Source: a virus
Length of the DNA stretch: 42,061 nucleotides
Strand: one strand, 5' to 3'
IMG/VR virus record: IMGVR_UViG_3300049825_000158
Location: 1 to 42,061 of that record
Part shown: piece after piece, positions 7,134 to 14,995 of the stretch
Numbering within the stretch: position 1 is the first letter of the stretch
Layout of the letters: each line of letters opens with the position of its first letter
Translations under genes and position numbers: made by a program
The notes under the pieces: model-generated
Told to the model about the DNA's origin: nothing
What the model saw: the letters and a program-made list of their open reading frames with translations, nothing else
Databases searched by the model: none

Positions 7134-9526
7134 CACTGGACTCCAATGATCTTCTGATCCGGACCGCGGATCACGGTTTTTGGCCGGCTCATGGCTTCGC
7201 CGAGCGAGGAAATCGCAGCATGCAGGTTTTGCAGCAGTTCGGCCATCTGATCGTCTTTTTCCTTGGCCGCTTCTATGGGCTGCTGGATGGCTCGATCTTC
7301 ACGGGCAAATGTAGCTCCGAGTTTCTGCGCCTCGAATGTCTGCGTCTTGTCCAGGGATTGGTTCTGGTTCTCGGCATTGAGTTCAGCAATAGCGAGTTTT
7401 GTCGCTTCCGATCTAACGGATTTTTCCAATTCGACAGCGCGGTCTTTTTCTGCTTCTGATGCTTCAAATGCTCGTTTTTCACGTTCAAGTTGAGCTGTAG
7501 CCTGAAACTTTTGCTGGTCTGCCAACAAATCCATTTGTTTGTGTTTTTGACCGTCCTCAATCTTCATTTGCTCGCGCTGGATCTCCGGAGGGGGCGGTTG
7601 TGGTTGTGGGGGACCTGGGATTTTCCAGAACATATCCGGGCTACCAAAACCTGCCATTTTGGAGATCTCAGCCACCGTGTTGTAGATCAACTTCGGGTCG
7701 GTGACGCCCATTGGAAGAAGCGCCATCTGCATCTGGAACATCTGGTTCAGGTGCGACAGGACGGCATCCTTGTTTCCACTGCCCAGACCCACCGCAATGC
7801 TCAGATCGGTACGTTTTCTCCACTGACTCGGGTCTACAGTGACCCAGTTTCCTTCGAGACGGACGACTTCTTCCTTGTGACCGTGCTTCAGGACCAATTC
7901 ATGCACGCAGGCAAACAGGTACTCCACCGAGGGAGACATCATCCGTGCGATCTGCTCCACCTTCTGGGCCGCGGCGGTGCCCATCTGGTTCATTGCCATA
8001 CCCGTGGTCTGGGTCAGGACTTCCGGAGAGACGTTTCCGGTGAATACCCCATTGACCCCCGTCCGTCGCTCGGACAGGCGATCCATGTACTCCATGCCCT
8101 GAACCGCTTGCGGGAAGATGTTCGGGATGACAATCGGGGCAATATCCCGGCCGAATACCGCATCGACACCCCGCATCGAACGAACGACACCTCCTGGACG
8201 ACTTACCAGGGCATCCTCGATATTGATCTTGCCGTCCGCCACGAACAAGCGCGGATTGTTGGCGTGGAACAGGTTATCGATACCCTGACGAAGCATGGCC
8301 TGCTTCGTATCCTGGATCTCTAGCATCACATCGGCGATGGAAATACCGATATGCCGGTGCGGGATCGGTGTTGCAACAATGGAGGCTACCGGAATACGGG
8401 AGCATTCTTCGCGGAACAGCACCTTGTTGCCGACCACGATGGCATATTGCATTTCAGCGATGCCGTCATCGTCGTAGTCGTGTCGAATCCAGCACATCCG
8501 GACTCGAACACGGCGCATCGAAGGTTCCCAGCCTTCTCCAGAGCGGTCGCGGTTCTCGTTGTAGAGATCCCGCGCAAAATCTTCGTTCGTATCGCCACGA
8601 GAACCCCGCAGATCGTCGCCAATGTCGTCATCGACATCGAAGCCCATCTGGCGCACGTCGGATAGCGTCATTTCCTCCCAATACTCGAAGAAATTCGCGC
8701 TATCCAGGGTGTAATCGCGGGTGCTGTGATGGACAACACACCGCTCGGGAGGAAGAACCCGCAAACAGACCTTGCCTTCTTCCTCGGTCCGTCTCAGTTT
8801 GATGCTGTGAAGCATCGGAGTCGGTGGTTTTTGAGGCGGCGGAGGTGGTTCTGGAGGCGGGGGCGGTTGTTGTCCGCTCTGTTGAGCCTGCATTGCCGCT
8901 TGCTGGTACTGACCCTGCATCTGCTGCATACCCATCTGGTACTGCTGCATGGCCTGGGCAAACTGCTGCTCATTTGCCTTTTGCTGGTCCTCATCGACCT
9001 CTGAAGAGTGTTCGAGAACCTCGAAATCGTCCTTGTCCTGCATCAGCAGGGCAAAACTATCGTCGGACTGATTGACATAGGTTTCGTACTCGACCATCTT
9101 GGTCTTGTCGTAGTACGCCATGCAATACGCATTCTTGGTCAAGAGCGCGTCTTTGCACCAGTCATGGAATATCTGGGTCCACTGGTTCCGTTTGGTCACC
9201 AGGTGGTTGATATACATCGTCTCCTGCTTGGCCTGAGCTTCATCCTCTTGGCCGACAGGATTGAATTTCACCACCTCATCCGAACCCGCAAAGATTCTCA
9301 CCAGTGACGGGGTGATCCACTCGATGGTATCGAATAAATCCCTGGAGACAACCTGTGAATTACCCTCCGGGGCCGGATTCGTGTTCTTACCCAGATACGC
9401 ATCGATAGCGGCGGCTCTTTCGGCCGACAGCTCACCATCCATCGAATAATCACCAGATCCGTAGGATTCGACCTCGGCCTGATAGATAGCCGCGATCAGC
9501 CCTTCGTCTTTGTCACTTTGGTCCAT
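7133..9526 (-). CDS. Portal protein, P22-like
   Basis: A 797-aa portal, the dodecameric ring through which DNA is packaged and ejected. The segment SLVRIFAGSDEVVKFNPVG, the following QAKQETMYINHLVTKRN and the KDALLTKNAYCMAYYDK stretch fit P22-type portals. A Gln/Pro-rich insertion lies at residues about 190-240, and a long Glu/Lys/Gln coiled coil near the C-terminus may form the portal barrel. ATG 9526 is chosen over an upstream in-frame extension because it begins a plausible head (MDQSDKDEG) and overlaps the previous gene by only 14 bp. It follows terminase, as expected. Confidence 0.88.
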   Translation of the reverse strand: MDQSDKDEGLIAAIYQAEVESYGSGDYSMDGELSAERAAAIDAYLGKNTNPAPEGNSQVVSRDLFDTIEWITPSLVRIFAGSDEVVKFNPVGQEDEAQAKQETMYINHLVTKRNQWTQIFHDWCKDALLTKNAYCMAYYDKTKMVEYETYVNQSDDSFALLMQDKDDFEVLEHSSEVDEDQQKANEQQFAQAMQQYQMGMQQMQGQYQQAAMQAQQSGQQPPPPPEPPPPPQKPPTPMLHSIKLRRTEEEGKVCLRVLPPERCVVHHSTRDYTLDSANFFEYWEEMTLSDVRQMGFDVDDDIGDDLRGSRGDTNEDFARDLYNENRDRSGEGWEPSMRRVRVRMCWIRHDYDDDGIAEMQYAIVVGNKVLFREECSRIPVASIVATPIPHRHIGISIADVMLEIQDTKQAMLRQGIDNLFHANNPRLFVADGKINIEDALVSRPGGVVRSMRGVDAVFGRDIAPIVIPNIFPQAVQGMEYMDRLSERRTGVNGVFTGNVSPEVLTQTTGMAMNQMGTAAAQKVEQIARMMSPSVEYLFACVHELVLKHGHKEEVVRLEGNWVTVDPSQWRKRTDLSIAVGLGSGNKDAVLSHLNQMFQMQMALLPMGVTDPKLIYNTVAEISKMAGFGSPDMFWKIPGPPQPQPPPPEIQREQMKIEDGQKHKQMDLLADQQKFQATAQLEREKRAFEASEAEKDRAVELEKSVRSEATKLAIAELNAENQNQSLDKTQTFEAQKLGATFAREDRAIQQPIEAAKEKDDQMAELLQNLHAAISSLGEAMSRPKTVIRGPDQKIIGVQ

Positions 9527-9743
9527 TGATGGATCCTCGCTCCGATGACCCATTGCTGAAGACCTCGCGCCGCTCGGCATTACCTATTTTCATGAGAGTA
9601 GGAATGTCCTTGCTAGGAAGCGTCAGGGTTTCACGCTTCTTGCGCAATTCCGCTCGACTATCTTCCAGAGATTCGATGCGCTGCACAAGTTCCAGCACCT
9701 GTTTGCGCATGAGTTTCATCTCATTCCATAGCTGAATGGACAT
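9513..9743 (-). CDS. Small coiled-coil protein between terminase and portal
   Basis: A 76-aa protein whose first half is a heptad-like coiled coil (MRKQVLELVQRIESLED). Its ATG overlaps the terminase stop (TAATG), and its end overlaps the portal start by 14 bp. Such small ORFs between terL and portal are common in podoviruses. Function unknown. Confidence 0.65.
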   Translation of the reverse strand: MSIQLWNEMKLMRKQVLELVQRIESLEDSRAELRKKRETLTLPSKDIPTLMKIGNAERREVFSNGSSERGSINGPK

Positions 9744-11155
9744 TAAATCCGCCCCGGAATTCCCAAATGCGGATAGTGTAAAGGCTTTGATTTGGTTGCG
9801 CCGCTGTTGATGAACTTCAATCCCCGTCCAAACAGGCTCATCACGTCCACCGAATCATCGTACTTTCCGGCCGGGAATTTCATCATCTGGCCCTGGACAT
9901 CCGTTTTCCACGGAGCAAAGCGGGGCCAGAACACCTTGCCCATGCTCATCATGGCCTGAATCCCTCTGGCTCGGGATTCCTTGTCATTGACGCTCGGAAG
10001 CCATTCCACTCGGCAGTGAGCGCCCCGCTCACTCAGCCGTTTCATCATGAAAGGCTCTACCGACCGTCTTATAGGTCCAGATTCTCCGAACCAGCAACTG
10101 GGACCATGCTTGATAACAAGGTCAGCCATTCGATCAATCCAGTGATCCGCTGCTTTCTGTCCTCGCCACCAGTCAAGTATGTAGAGGTTTCCGGAGGCAT
10201 CGACTCCCGCAATTCCATGCTCAGTGAAGTCTCCAGAACCCTCAGTAACCGCAAAGTCTGAAGCGGCATATATTCGCATTCCTTTGGGTGGTGAGTCATA
10301 TTCATTGAACCACTCCCGCTTGAAGAAATCACCATCTTCCGCAGTAGGCTGCTGCTGATACAGCGCCCACCAGCTTCTCGTATCCTGCTTTGCCCGCTGT
10401 ACCATTTCTTCGGTGAAATAGTCAGACCAGAGCCTTTCCCCATACTCCCGGCCTAGAGGATCATCCTCCATAGCCTCCATCGGAATCGAAATCACCTTCC
10501 AGTTCTTCCCATCCCGCTCAAGAATTCTCCCGCCCAGGTCATTTTCCGCCCACCGGGTCATGATAATGATCTGCGGAGCACCAGGCTTGAGACGAGTCAG
10601 GAAATCATTGAGATACCACTGCCACACACTCTCCTGCGCCCTCTCCGAATCCGCATGCTCCCGACTCTTCACCGGATCATCGATAAGCCCCAGATCCCCA
10701 CGCCGACCCGCAATCGCAGCACCCACACCCGCAGCGAAATACTCCCCATTTCTCTCGGTAACCCAATTCCCCACACCCGTCTTGTCAGAACTCAGTCCAA
10801 ACCCAAACACATTGCGGAAGTCTTGAGTATCGACAATGTTCCTCACTCTCCGGCTGAATACCTCCGCTAGTTCATCCGTATTAGCCGCCCCAATCACCAA
10901 CTTATCCGGATTCCTGCCCATATACCAAGCCGGAAACTCCACCGACCCATACGTACTCTTAGCCGCACCCGGAGGTAGATTGAACATCAAGTTTCGCGTG
11001 TCACCACGCTCCACCATTTCCAACTCCGCAATCAACATCTTGTGATGCAAAGCCGGCTTATGCGGACTCTCCCGATACCGCATCCACGCCTCAATCCCAT
11101 CAGCAGCCTTTCGCCGCCTCAATAACTCCTGCGCAAATCCAGTGTCAGTAACCAC
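9743..11155 (-). CDS. terL: Terminase large subunit
   Basis: A 470-aa packaging ATPase/nuclease. The ATPase domain shows a Walker A-type loop LPPGAAKST at residues about 60-68 and a Walker B-type LGLIDD near 154-160. The RNase H-like nuclease domain begins with AASDFAV near 298, and a further acidic cluster YDDSVDV near 431 completes the metal site. GTG 11155 is preferred because GGGG stands six bases upstream; a TTG at 11167 is the alternative. It works with the small subunit encoded at 11320-11817. Confidence 0.92.
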   Translation of the reverse strand: MVTDTGFAQELLRRRKAADGIEAWMRYRESPHKPALHHKMLIAELEMVERGDTRNLMFNLPPGAAKSTYGSVEFPAWYMGRNPDKLVIGAANTDELAEVFSRRVRNIVDTQDFRNVFGFGLSSDKTGVGNWVTERNGEYFAAGVGAAIAGRRGDLGLIDDPVKSREHADSERAQESVWQWYLNDFLTRLKPGAPQIIIMTRWAENDLGGRILERDGKNWKVISIPMEAMEDDPLGREYGERLWSDYFTEEMVQRAKQDTRSWWALYQQQPTAEDGDFFKREWFNEYDSPPKGMRIYAASDFAVTEGSGDFTEHGIAGVDASGNLYILDWWRGQKAADHWIDRMADLVIKHGPSCWFGESGPIRRSVEPFMMKRLSERGAHCRVEWLPSVNDKESRARGIQAMMSMGKVFWPRFAPWKTDVQGQMMKFPAGKYDDSVDVMSLFGRGLKFINSGATKSKPLHYPHLGIPGRI

Positions 11156-11319
11156 TAATAACCCCAATGCTGTAGAAACTATTGCGCATATATTTTTAAG
11201 CGTGAATCACTTAACCCCCTAGCGAAAACCATGTTTGTGGAATATGGCGAATATTTATGGATAGGGTCCCACCTTTTCATACACCCGGCCTCGCTGTATT
11301 CCCTCCTACCCCCACCCGT
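11156..11319. other. Intergenic region between small and large terminase genes
   Basis: 164 bases without a supported ORF. The part near the terL start is AT-rich (11185-11200, tatatttttaag), in contrast to the GC-rich genes around it. It may carry a minus-strand promoter or processing site for terL. No clear -35/-10 pair or terminator hairpin was found. Confidence 0.4.
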
Positions 11320-11817
11320 CTACTCTGCTGGTTCGGTCACTTCCCCATCGTGGCCCAGCTGTAGTGTGTCGCGCTGCTGTGCTACCAGTCGCTCAAGCTC
11401 TTGCGTGCTGATCTGCCTCACATCGTGGGTAATGTTCACATTGACATCGCTGGTGCGCTTGTCGCTGTACCTGCGTGGGTCTCGCACGCTGGCCTGTCGC
11501 CACGCTGCCTGGGCGCGCTCCCTGGCCAGTGCCACGATAGCGCTGCTGATCTGCGGTTCGGCGCGTATCGCCTGCTCTGCCATTTGCAGGTGCTCGATAG
11601 CCTGGTGCTCGAACATGTCAGCGCCCACTATCTGGGCTTCGGAGACTCGCGCGGATCGTATCACGTCAGCCGATAGCCAACGGCTAAGACTCATCGCTGA
11701 TGTACCGATCTGCTCTGCGATCCACCGCAGGCCCTTGCCGTCGGCGATCCAGTCCGCTATCTGATCGATCCCGATCTGCTCGATGCGGCTGGTGGCTGGT
11801 GTTGGGTAGGTGCGCAC
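11320..11817 (-). CDS. Terminase small subunit (putative)
   Basis: A 165-aa protein starting at GTG 11817. Residues 17-60 form a helix-turn-helix (QIADWIADGKGLRWIAEQIG then SAMSLSRWLS), as in small terminases that recognise the packaging site. The middle is helical and oligomerisation-like, followed by RWRQ-type Ala/Arg-rich helices and a charged C-terminus. It lies directly upstream of terL and is the first gene of the minus-strand morphogenesis operon after the divergent control region. Assignment rests on HTH plus position. Confidence 0.75.
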   Translation of the reverse strand: MRTYPTPATSRIEQIGIDQIADWIADGKGLRWIAEQIGTSAMSLSRWLSADVIRSARVSEAQIVGADMFEHQAIEHLQMAEQAIRAEPQISSAIVALARERAQAAWRQASVRDPRRYSDKRTSDVNVNITHDVRQISTQELERLVAQQRDTLQLGHDGEVTEPAE

Positions 11818-12100
11818 TGATACCAGTGTAGCCGCACTGCCTGCGGCATTGCTAGTGCTCGCTGTGCTCGCATTCAGCGGTGGATTCTGCTCACTGGCTA
11901 CAGAGTCCTACAGAGCATATTGGTTGTACTCCCTGTCAATAGCTTTTGACCGTTTATCTGCCATCCATCCGACGAACGGTATGTTCTAGGGTGACGAACG
12001 GTAGCTTGGTTAGGGTTTCCCCTAGTATCCATGTTCGCATCTTTCGACGATATTACTGTCATGGGTTGGCGCTGTGCTGACCCTCTCAGGAGCCTAGACC
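11818..12100. promoter_or_regulatory. Divergent control region with 11-bp direct repeats
   Basis: This 283-bp non-coding region separates the minus-strand terminase operon from the plus-strand early genes. It contains the direct repeat GACGAACGGTA at 11971-11981 and 11993-12003, spaced 22 bp centre to centre, about two helical turns, with a related inverted motif (GACCGTTT) at 11948-11955. This arrangement suggests a repressor or activator operator controlling one or both directions. AT-rich sequence at 12040-12060 may hold the plus-strand promoter, but no consensus -35/-10 pair is convincing. Confidence 0.5.
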
Positions 12101-12346
12101 ATGACATTCAAGCCCTGCAAGCTTTGCTATCAAGACCAAGACTATCGGATTGACTCCGAAGGCCGAGTCTATTGGCAATCGCGCCCAGTTGAAAAACGCA
12201 TCATTGACGAAGAATTCCTGAAAGACCTATTCGCAGAGGTCGCGCGCAGGCGCAGGAACAAGACCCGCCGGGAACGCGACGAAGCCTATCGGTCTTGCGG
12301 GCTTGTCAAGGTGCGCGGCGCGCTTGGCGGCGTTTATTGGGAATGA
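12101..12346 (+). CDS. Small early protein with a CxxC motif, unknown
   Basis: An 81-aa protein with an N-terminal CKLC motif (MTFKPCKLCYQDQDYRIDSEG) and a strongly basic helix EVARRRRNKTRRERDEAYR. AGGAG stands nine bases before ATG 12101. It is the first plus-strand gene after the divergent control region and probably early expressed. The Cys pair plus basic helix suggests nucleic-acid contact, but no family was recognised. Confidence 0.7.
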   Translation: MTFKPCKLCYQDQDYRIDSEGRVYWQSRPVEKRIIDEEFLKDLFAEVARRRRNKTRRERDEAYRSCGLVKVRGALGGVYWE

Positions 12347-12421
12347 TCCCCGCCTGACCTCACCCGATAGCCTCTACCAGAAGCTATGGAGTGCGATCTG
12401 CACTACTTAGGAGCACACACC

Positions 12422-12682
12422 ATGCGTCAATCAATCAGCACCAAGTATCACGGCCCGACCAACACTCGCGGGTCCAAGGTCATCGCCACGTCGGCCAGTG
12501 GCCATCGCTTATCCCTTGAATGGGATGACGCGCTCAATAACGATGAAAACCATACCGCCGCCGCTATGGCCCTTGCGAACAAACTGCAATGGACCGGCGC
12601 ATGGCATGGTGGAGCGACAAAGACCGGCTATTGCTTCGTCAATCAGGACGGCGACGGGTTCGCCATTGTCCGCAACAACTGA
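12422..12682 (+). CDS. Small early protein, unknown
   Basis: An 86-aa protein beginning MRQSISTKYHGPTNTRGSKV. The pattern of an N-terminal strand, then DDALNNDENHTAAAMALANKL and GYCFVN near the end, resembles short phage proteins often found in early regions. ATG 12422 is preferred over an upstream in-frame start because it begins the conserved-looking part. Function unknown. Confidence 0.7.
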   Translation: MRQSISTKYHGPTNTRGSKVIATSASGHRLSLEWDDALNNDENHTAAAMALANKLQWTGAWHGGATKTGYCFVNQDGDGFAIVRNN

Positions 12683-12691
12683 AAGCACACC

Positions 12692-12793
12692 ATGCAACGC
12701 ACTATCCGCCACTACTTCGCGCTCCGGCGCGTCAATATCAGTCCTGCCCGCGCTTGGTCGCTGGCCTGCATCCATACAAGGGGTAAACAATGA
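12692..12793 (+). CDS. Very short basic peptide
   Basis: A 33-aa Arg-rich peptide (MQRTIRHYFALRRVN ...) that begins 9 bp after the previous stop. Its TGA overlaps the ATG of the next gene (ATGA). The overlap supports translation, perhaps mainly as a coupling leader. Function unknown. Confidence 0.5.
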   Translation: MQRTIRHYFALRRVNISPARAWSLACIHTRGKQ

Positions 12794-13203
12794 TCTGCAC
12801 ATCCCTCATTCTCGGGCTACACCTTGCCAGCTATCACGCCCAGCACCACGACTACCAAAACAACGTCAATCCTGGCGCCTACGTGGAGTGCGATGGATGG
12901 ACCGCTGGCGCATATCGCAACACGCTTTCCCGCACCAGTGCCTATGCTGGCTATACCCTGCGCTCAGGCCCGTTTGCACTGTCCCTTGGGGCAATTTCAG
13001 GCTATCAGAAGCGCATCGAAGCCGTGCCCTGTCAGCGCGGCCGGCGCACTGGGTGCACGCGGGAATATGGGTTCTCTGACTCGGCCTTCACTCCAATGGT
13101 CGCCCCATCGGTGACGTTGGGACCGGCTCGCCTATGGTACATACCCAGCATCGGGGTTAGCTCTTCGGTGCTACACCTGTCACTTCAAAAGGAGTTCAAA
13201 TGA
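12790..13203 (+). CDS. Probable exported beta-rich protein of unknown function
   Basis: A 137-aa protein with a hydrophobic start (MICTSLILGLHLASYHA) and a Gly/Tyr/Ser-rich beta-type body with repeated aromatic strands (AYAGYTLRSGPFALSLGAISGYQ). Four internal Cys may pair. It looks like a phage-encoded periplasmic or outer-membrane-type protein. The ATG overlaps the upstream stop, and its TGA overlaps the next ATG. Function unknown. Confidence 0.65.
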   Translation: MICTSLILGLHLASYHAQHHDYQNNVNPGAYVECDGWTAGAYRNTLSRTSAYAGYTLRSGPFALSLGAISGYQKRIEAVPCQRGRRTGCTREYGFSDSAFTPMVAPSVTLGPARLWYIPSIGVSSSVLHLSLQKEFK

Positions 13204-13382
13204 GCGGCCGGCGCAGCTCCGCTGTACAGGCCGGCGTGGACCTAGCCCTATCCGGGCTTACCATCCGGGAGTCCGCCCGGCAGGCTAAATGCCACCATGC
13301 TTCAATTGCTCGTGTGCTCAAGGCACAGGGCGAACCACCCCGCAAGGCCGGCAGGCCGCGCACAACCAAGGAAACATCTTGA
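13200..13382 (+). CDS. Small helix-turn-helix DNA-binding protein
   Basis: A 60-aa protein with a Hin/homeodomain-like helix-turn-helix at residues about 10-42 (GLTIRESARQAKCHHASIARVLK) and a basic tail ending in GRPRTTKETS. It may act as a small transcription regulator of the early region. It overlaps both neighbours: ATGA with the upstream gene, and TTGA with the downstream TTG start. Confidence 0.7.
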   Translation: MSGRRSSAVQAGVDLALSGLTIRESARQAKCHHASIARVLKAQGEPPRKAGRPRTTKETS

Positions 13383-13765
13383 ACAAGCTACTCGCTACTC
13401 TTTGTCTCTCCATCTCTCTGCACGCCGTTGCAAGCGATGAGCACAAGCCGCCCCCGCCAGCTCCGAAGCCTTCCTGCACCGACTGCTGGAATGGATCGGA
13501 CAAGGCCATGCACTTCGGTGTCTCGGCGGTCGTCGGGTTCGCGGCCGTCAATCAATGGCCCGACAACAAGCCCAAGGCATTCGCGGTTGCGATGATCCCA
13601 GGAGTGCTAAAAGAGATCAGCGACGCCCAGAAAGGCGGCAGCGGGTTCTCGGGCAAGGATCTTGTGGCCGACGCTCTAGGCGCTGCGTTCGGGGTCTACG
13701 CGGGTGGTTGGCTCATTACCCGCGCCCAAGGGACCACCAAGGTCGCTTACGCCACGGGGTTCTGA
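13379..13765 (+). CDS. YfiM-like (DUF2279-type) secreted protein
   Basis: A 128-aa protein starting at TTG 13379, with AAGGAAA upstream and a TTGA overlap with the HTH gene. Residues 1-19 form a signal peptide (NKLLATLCLSISLHAVAS). The mature part has DKAMHFGVSAVVGFAAV and a second hydrophobic segment around DLVADALGAAFGVYAGGWLI, as in YfiM/DUF2279 and VanZ-like membrane proteins. It may sit in the envelope; the role in infection is unknown. Confidence 0.65.
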   Translation: MNKLLATLCLSISLHAVASDEHKPPPPAPKPSCTDCWNGSDKAMHFGVSAVVGFAAVNQWPDNKPKAFAVAMIPGVLKEISDAQKGGSGFSGKDLVADALGAAFGVYAGGWLITRAQGTTKVAYATGF

Positions 13766-13814
13766 TACCGGCCAGCCATTGAGCAGTGCCGCCCGGGTCA
13801 TCCGAGCTGTAGGC

Positions 13815-13850
13815 ACAGAGACAAAAGCCCCTTGTCGGGGCTCTGTCTCG
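13815..13850 (+). terminator. Hairpin terminator after the first plus-strand operon
   Basis: A hairpin with stem AGCCCC/GGGGCT and a TTGTC loop, extended by GAGACA/TGTCTC on the outside. The following U-tract is weak (CTCTTT), so termination strength is uncertain. It lies 50 bp after the YfiM-like gene. Confidence 0.55.
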
Positions 13851-13950
13851 TTCACTCTTTCCAGCAATCGCGGCAGTACCTTGTAGGTGTTTGCGGCGAG
13901 ATGATCGGCTTGCATGCGCACATTCTATGCGCATAGTTACTTACAAGTCA

Positions 13951-13972
13951 ATAAAAAAGCCCCGATCCGGGC
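13951..13972 (-). terminator. Intrinsic terminator of the minus-strand operon ending with VRR-NUC
   Basis: Read on the minus strand, a GC-rich hairpin (GCCC ... GGGC, 13959-13972) is followed directly by a run of six or more T. It lies 22 bp after the stop of the nuclease gene and closes the 17.4-14 kb minus-strand transcription unit. Confidence 0.75.
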
Positions 13973-13994
13973 CGCTGGAAACTAGGGGGAGGAC

Positions 13995-14327
13995 CTAGAA
14001 CGCGGAAGCCGCATCATCGGAAGCGCCGACACGCCGGGGCAAACCTTTGAGCATGGAAACCAACCTAAGCGCTCCGTCAACGTCTGTCAGCGTGGCGACT
14101 GGCCCACCTAGCCAGTCCCTCATGAAATCGCGCTGTAGGTCCGTATAACGCGCCGGACGGGGCTTCTTCTTGCCTTGGAGTATCTTCACTTCGGCCAAGG
14201 CAGTTACGCCATTGCACCCAATCAACAGATCGACAGGTAAACCGATGATCCAGACAACGGCGCCGGCTTTGCGTAGTGCCTCGACTATCAACGCCTGGTT
14301 TTCATCGACGCGGGCAGCGTGCCTCAT
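13995..14327 (-). CDS. VRR-NUC-type nuclease
   Basis: A 110-aa protein. The pattern RVDENQALIVEALRKAGAVVWIIGLPVDLLIG followed by ALAEVKILQGKKKPRPARYTDLQRDFMRDW fits the PD-(D/E)XK VRR-NUC family: the acidic Glu and Lys of the catalytic EVK motif are present, and an Asp lies in the preceding strand. Such small stand-alone nucleases are common in phage recombination modules, where they may act as Holliday-junction or flap nucleases. It starts 7 bp beyond an attC-like site (14334-14385) and is the last gene before a terminator. Confidence 0.75.
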   Translation of the reverse strand: MRHAARVDENQALIVEALRKAGAVVWIIGLPVDLLIGCNGVTALAEVKILQGKKKPRPARYTDLQRDFMRDWLGGPVATLTDVDGALRLVSMLKGLPRRVGASDDAASAF

Positions 14328-14333
14328 GCCTCA

Positions 14334-14385
14334 GTCTAACTGACGATGCAGCGGACGCTACGCGCAGCTGATCCTTTGGTTAGGG
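14334..14385 (+). mobile_element. attC-like site 0
   Basis: Cores GTCTAAC (14334-14340) and GTTAGGG (14379-14385), 52 bp. On the minus strand it follows the ribbon-helix-helix gene, whose TAA stop lies inside the core (CCC TAA C), and precedes VRR-NUC. The unpaired arm base is 7 nt from the core next to VRR-NUC. Its left part is identical over 21 bases to the minus strand of the site at 26397-26446. The strand given is canonical attC polarity, which is opposite to the genes. Confidence 0.65.
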
Positions 14386-14562
14386 CGCACGCGGCGGGCG
14401 CAGCTTGTGCGCCTTCAGCAGTGCGGCTTCGATCAACTCCGCAGGCGTCTCGGGCTGCTCTGCCATCCACTGCACCAGCCATTCAGGCAGACGCAGCGGC
14501 ACGTTTACCCGGCGCATGCCGGGCGGTGCTGGCGGGCGACCGCCTTTGCTTTTGCTTTCCAT
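14380..14562 (-). CDS. Ribbon-helix-helix-like small DNA-binding protein
   Basis: A 60-aa protein. A basic, Pro-rich N-terminus (MESKSKGGRPPAPPGMRR) leads into VNVPLRLPEWLVQWMAE and PAELIEAALLKAHKL, a strand-helix-helix pattern as in ribbon-helix-helix regulators and antitoxins. ATG 14562 overlaps the TGA of the upstream 77-aa gene (TGATG), so the pair is translationally coupled. The stop codon TAA lies inside the core of the attC-like site. The pair could be a toxin-antitoxin or regulator module; this is inference. Confidence 0.65.
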   Translation of the reverse strand: MESKSKGGRPPAPPGMRRVNVPLRLPEWLVQWMAEQPETPAELIEAALLKAHKLRPPRAP

Positions 14563-14795
14563 CAATGCACCCACTTGTTGCGCACCAGATAGTCAACCAC
14601 CGCCGTGTGGCTGGTGCTTTCAAAGTAGCGCCCACCAGCGGGCCAGCAGTAGTACACCGTGGTTCCATCGCGGCACAGTTCGCCAACCATCGGCGCGGCC
14701 TTGGCTTCCAGCTTCTCGGCCCGGCACATCGCGCGGTGCTCGGCGGCAAATCGGCGGGCTTCGCGTGCGTTCAGGTGTTGCTCAATGGTTTGCAT
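14562..14795 (-). CDS. Small protein co-transcribed with the RHH gene, unknown
   Basis: A 77-aa protein with a highly charged helical N-terminal half (EARRFAAEHRAMCRAEKLEAK) and a beta-type C-terminal half (TTVYYCWPAGGRYFESTSHTAVVDYLV). CCGGAGAGAC precedes ATG 14795, and a good sigma-70 promoter lies upstream. It shares a cassette with the RHH gene. No family was recognised; toxin of a toxin-antitoxin pair is one possibility. Confidence 0.6.
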   Translation of the reverse strand: MQTIEQHLNAREARRFAAEHRAMCRAEKLEAKAAPMVGELCRDGTTVYYCWPAGGRYFESTSHTAVVDYLVRNKWVH

Positions 14796-14827
14796 TTGTC
14801 TCTCCGGTTGCGTGTTGCGATGTATTT

Positions 14828-14855
14828 ACTGTAGCACAGCAACAGCCAGCGTCAA
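14828..14855 (-). promoter_or_regulatory. Sigma-70 promoter inside a cassette
   Basis: On the minus strand, TTGACG (14855-14850) and TACAGT (14833-14828) are separated by 16 bases, close to the sigma-70 consensus. Transcription would begin near 14820 and drive the 77-aa/RHH gene pair. A private promoter is typical of integron cassettes whose genes cannot rely on an upstream Pc promoter, including toxin-antitoxin cassettes. Confidence 0.65.
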
Positions 14856-14901
14856 CAACTATTTTGTAACACGCAAACATTGTCACGCTTCGGCACCAGC
14901 G

Positions 14902-14959
14902 CCCTAACCCGCAATTCAAGCGGACTGCCTACGGCAGCCGCTTAATTGCACCGTTAGCC
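14902..14959 (+). mobile_element. attC-like site 1
   Basis: Cores CCCTAAC (14902-14908) and GTTAGCC (14953-14959), 58 bp. Arms GCAATTCAAGCGG and CCGCTTAATTGC pair with one extra C on the left, 8 nt from the left core, just as in canonical plus-oriented attC sites such as aadA1. The cassette genes on both sides run on the minus strand. The GACTGCC/GGCAGC centre forms a short stem. Confidence 0.85.
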
Positions 14960-14995
14960 GGCCTGTGGCGCTCCACCATCCAGGCCGGCGGGTGA

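Noticed and set aside
13676-13934. Minus-strand frames between 13676 and 13934
   Set aside because: They cover the YfiM-like gene end and a hairpin terminator, and lack a ribosome site.
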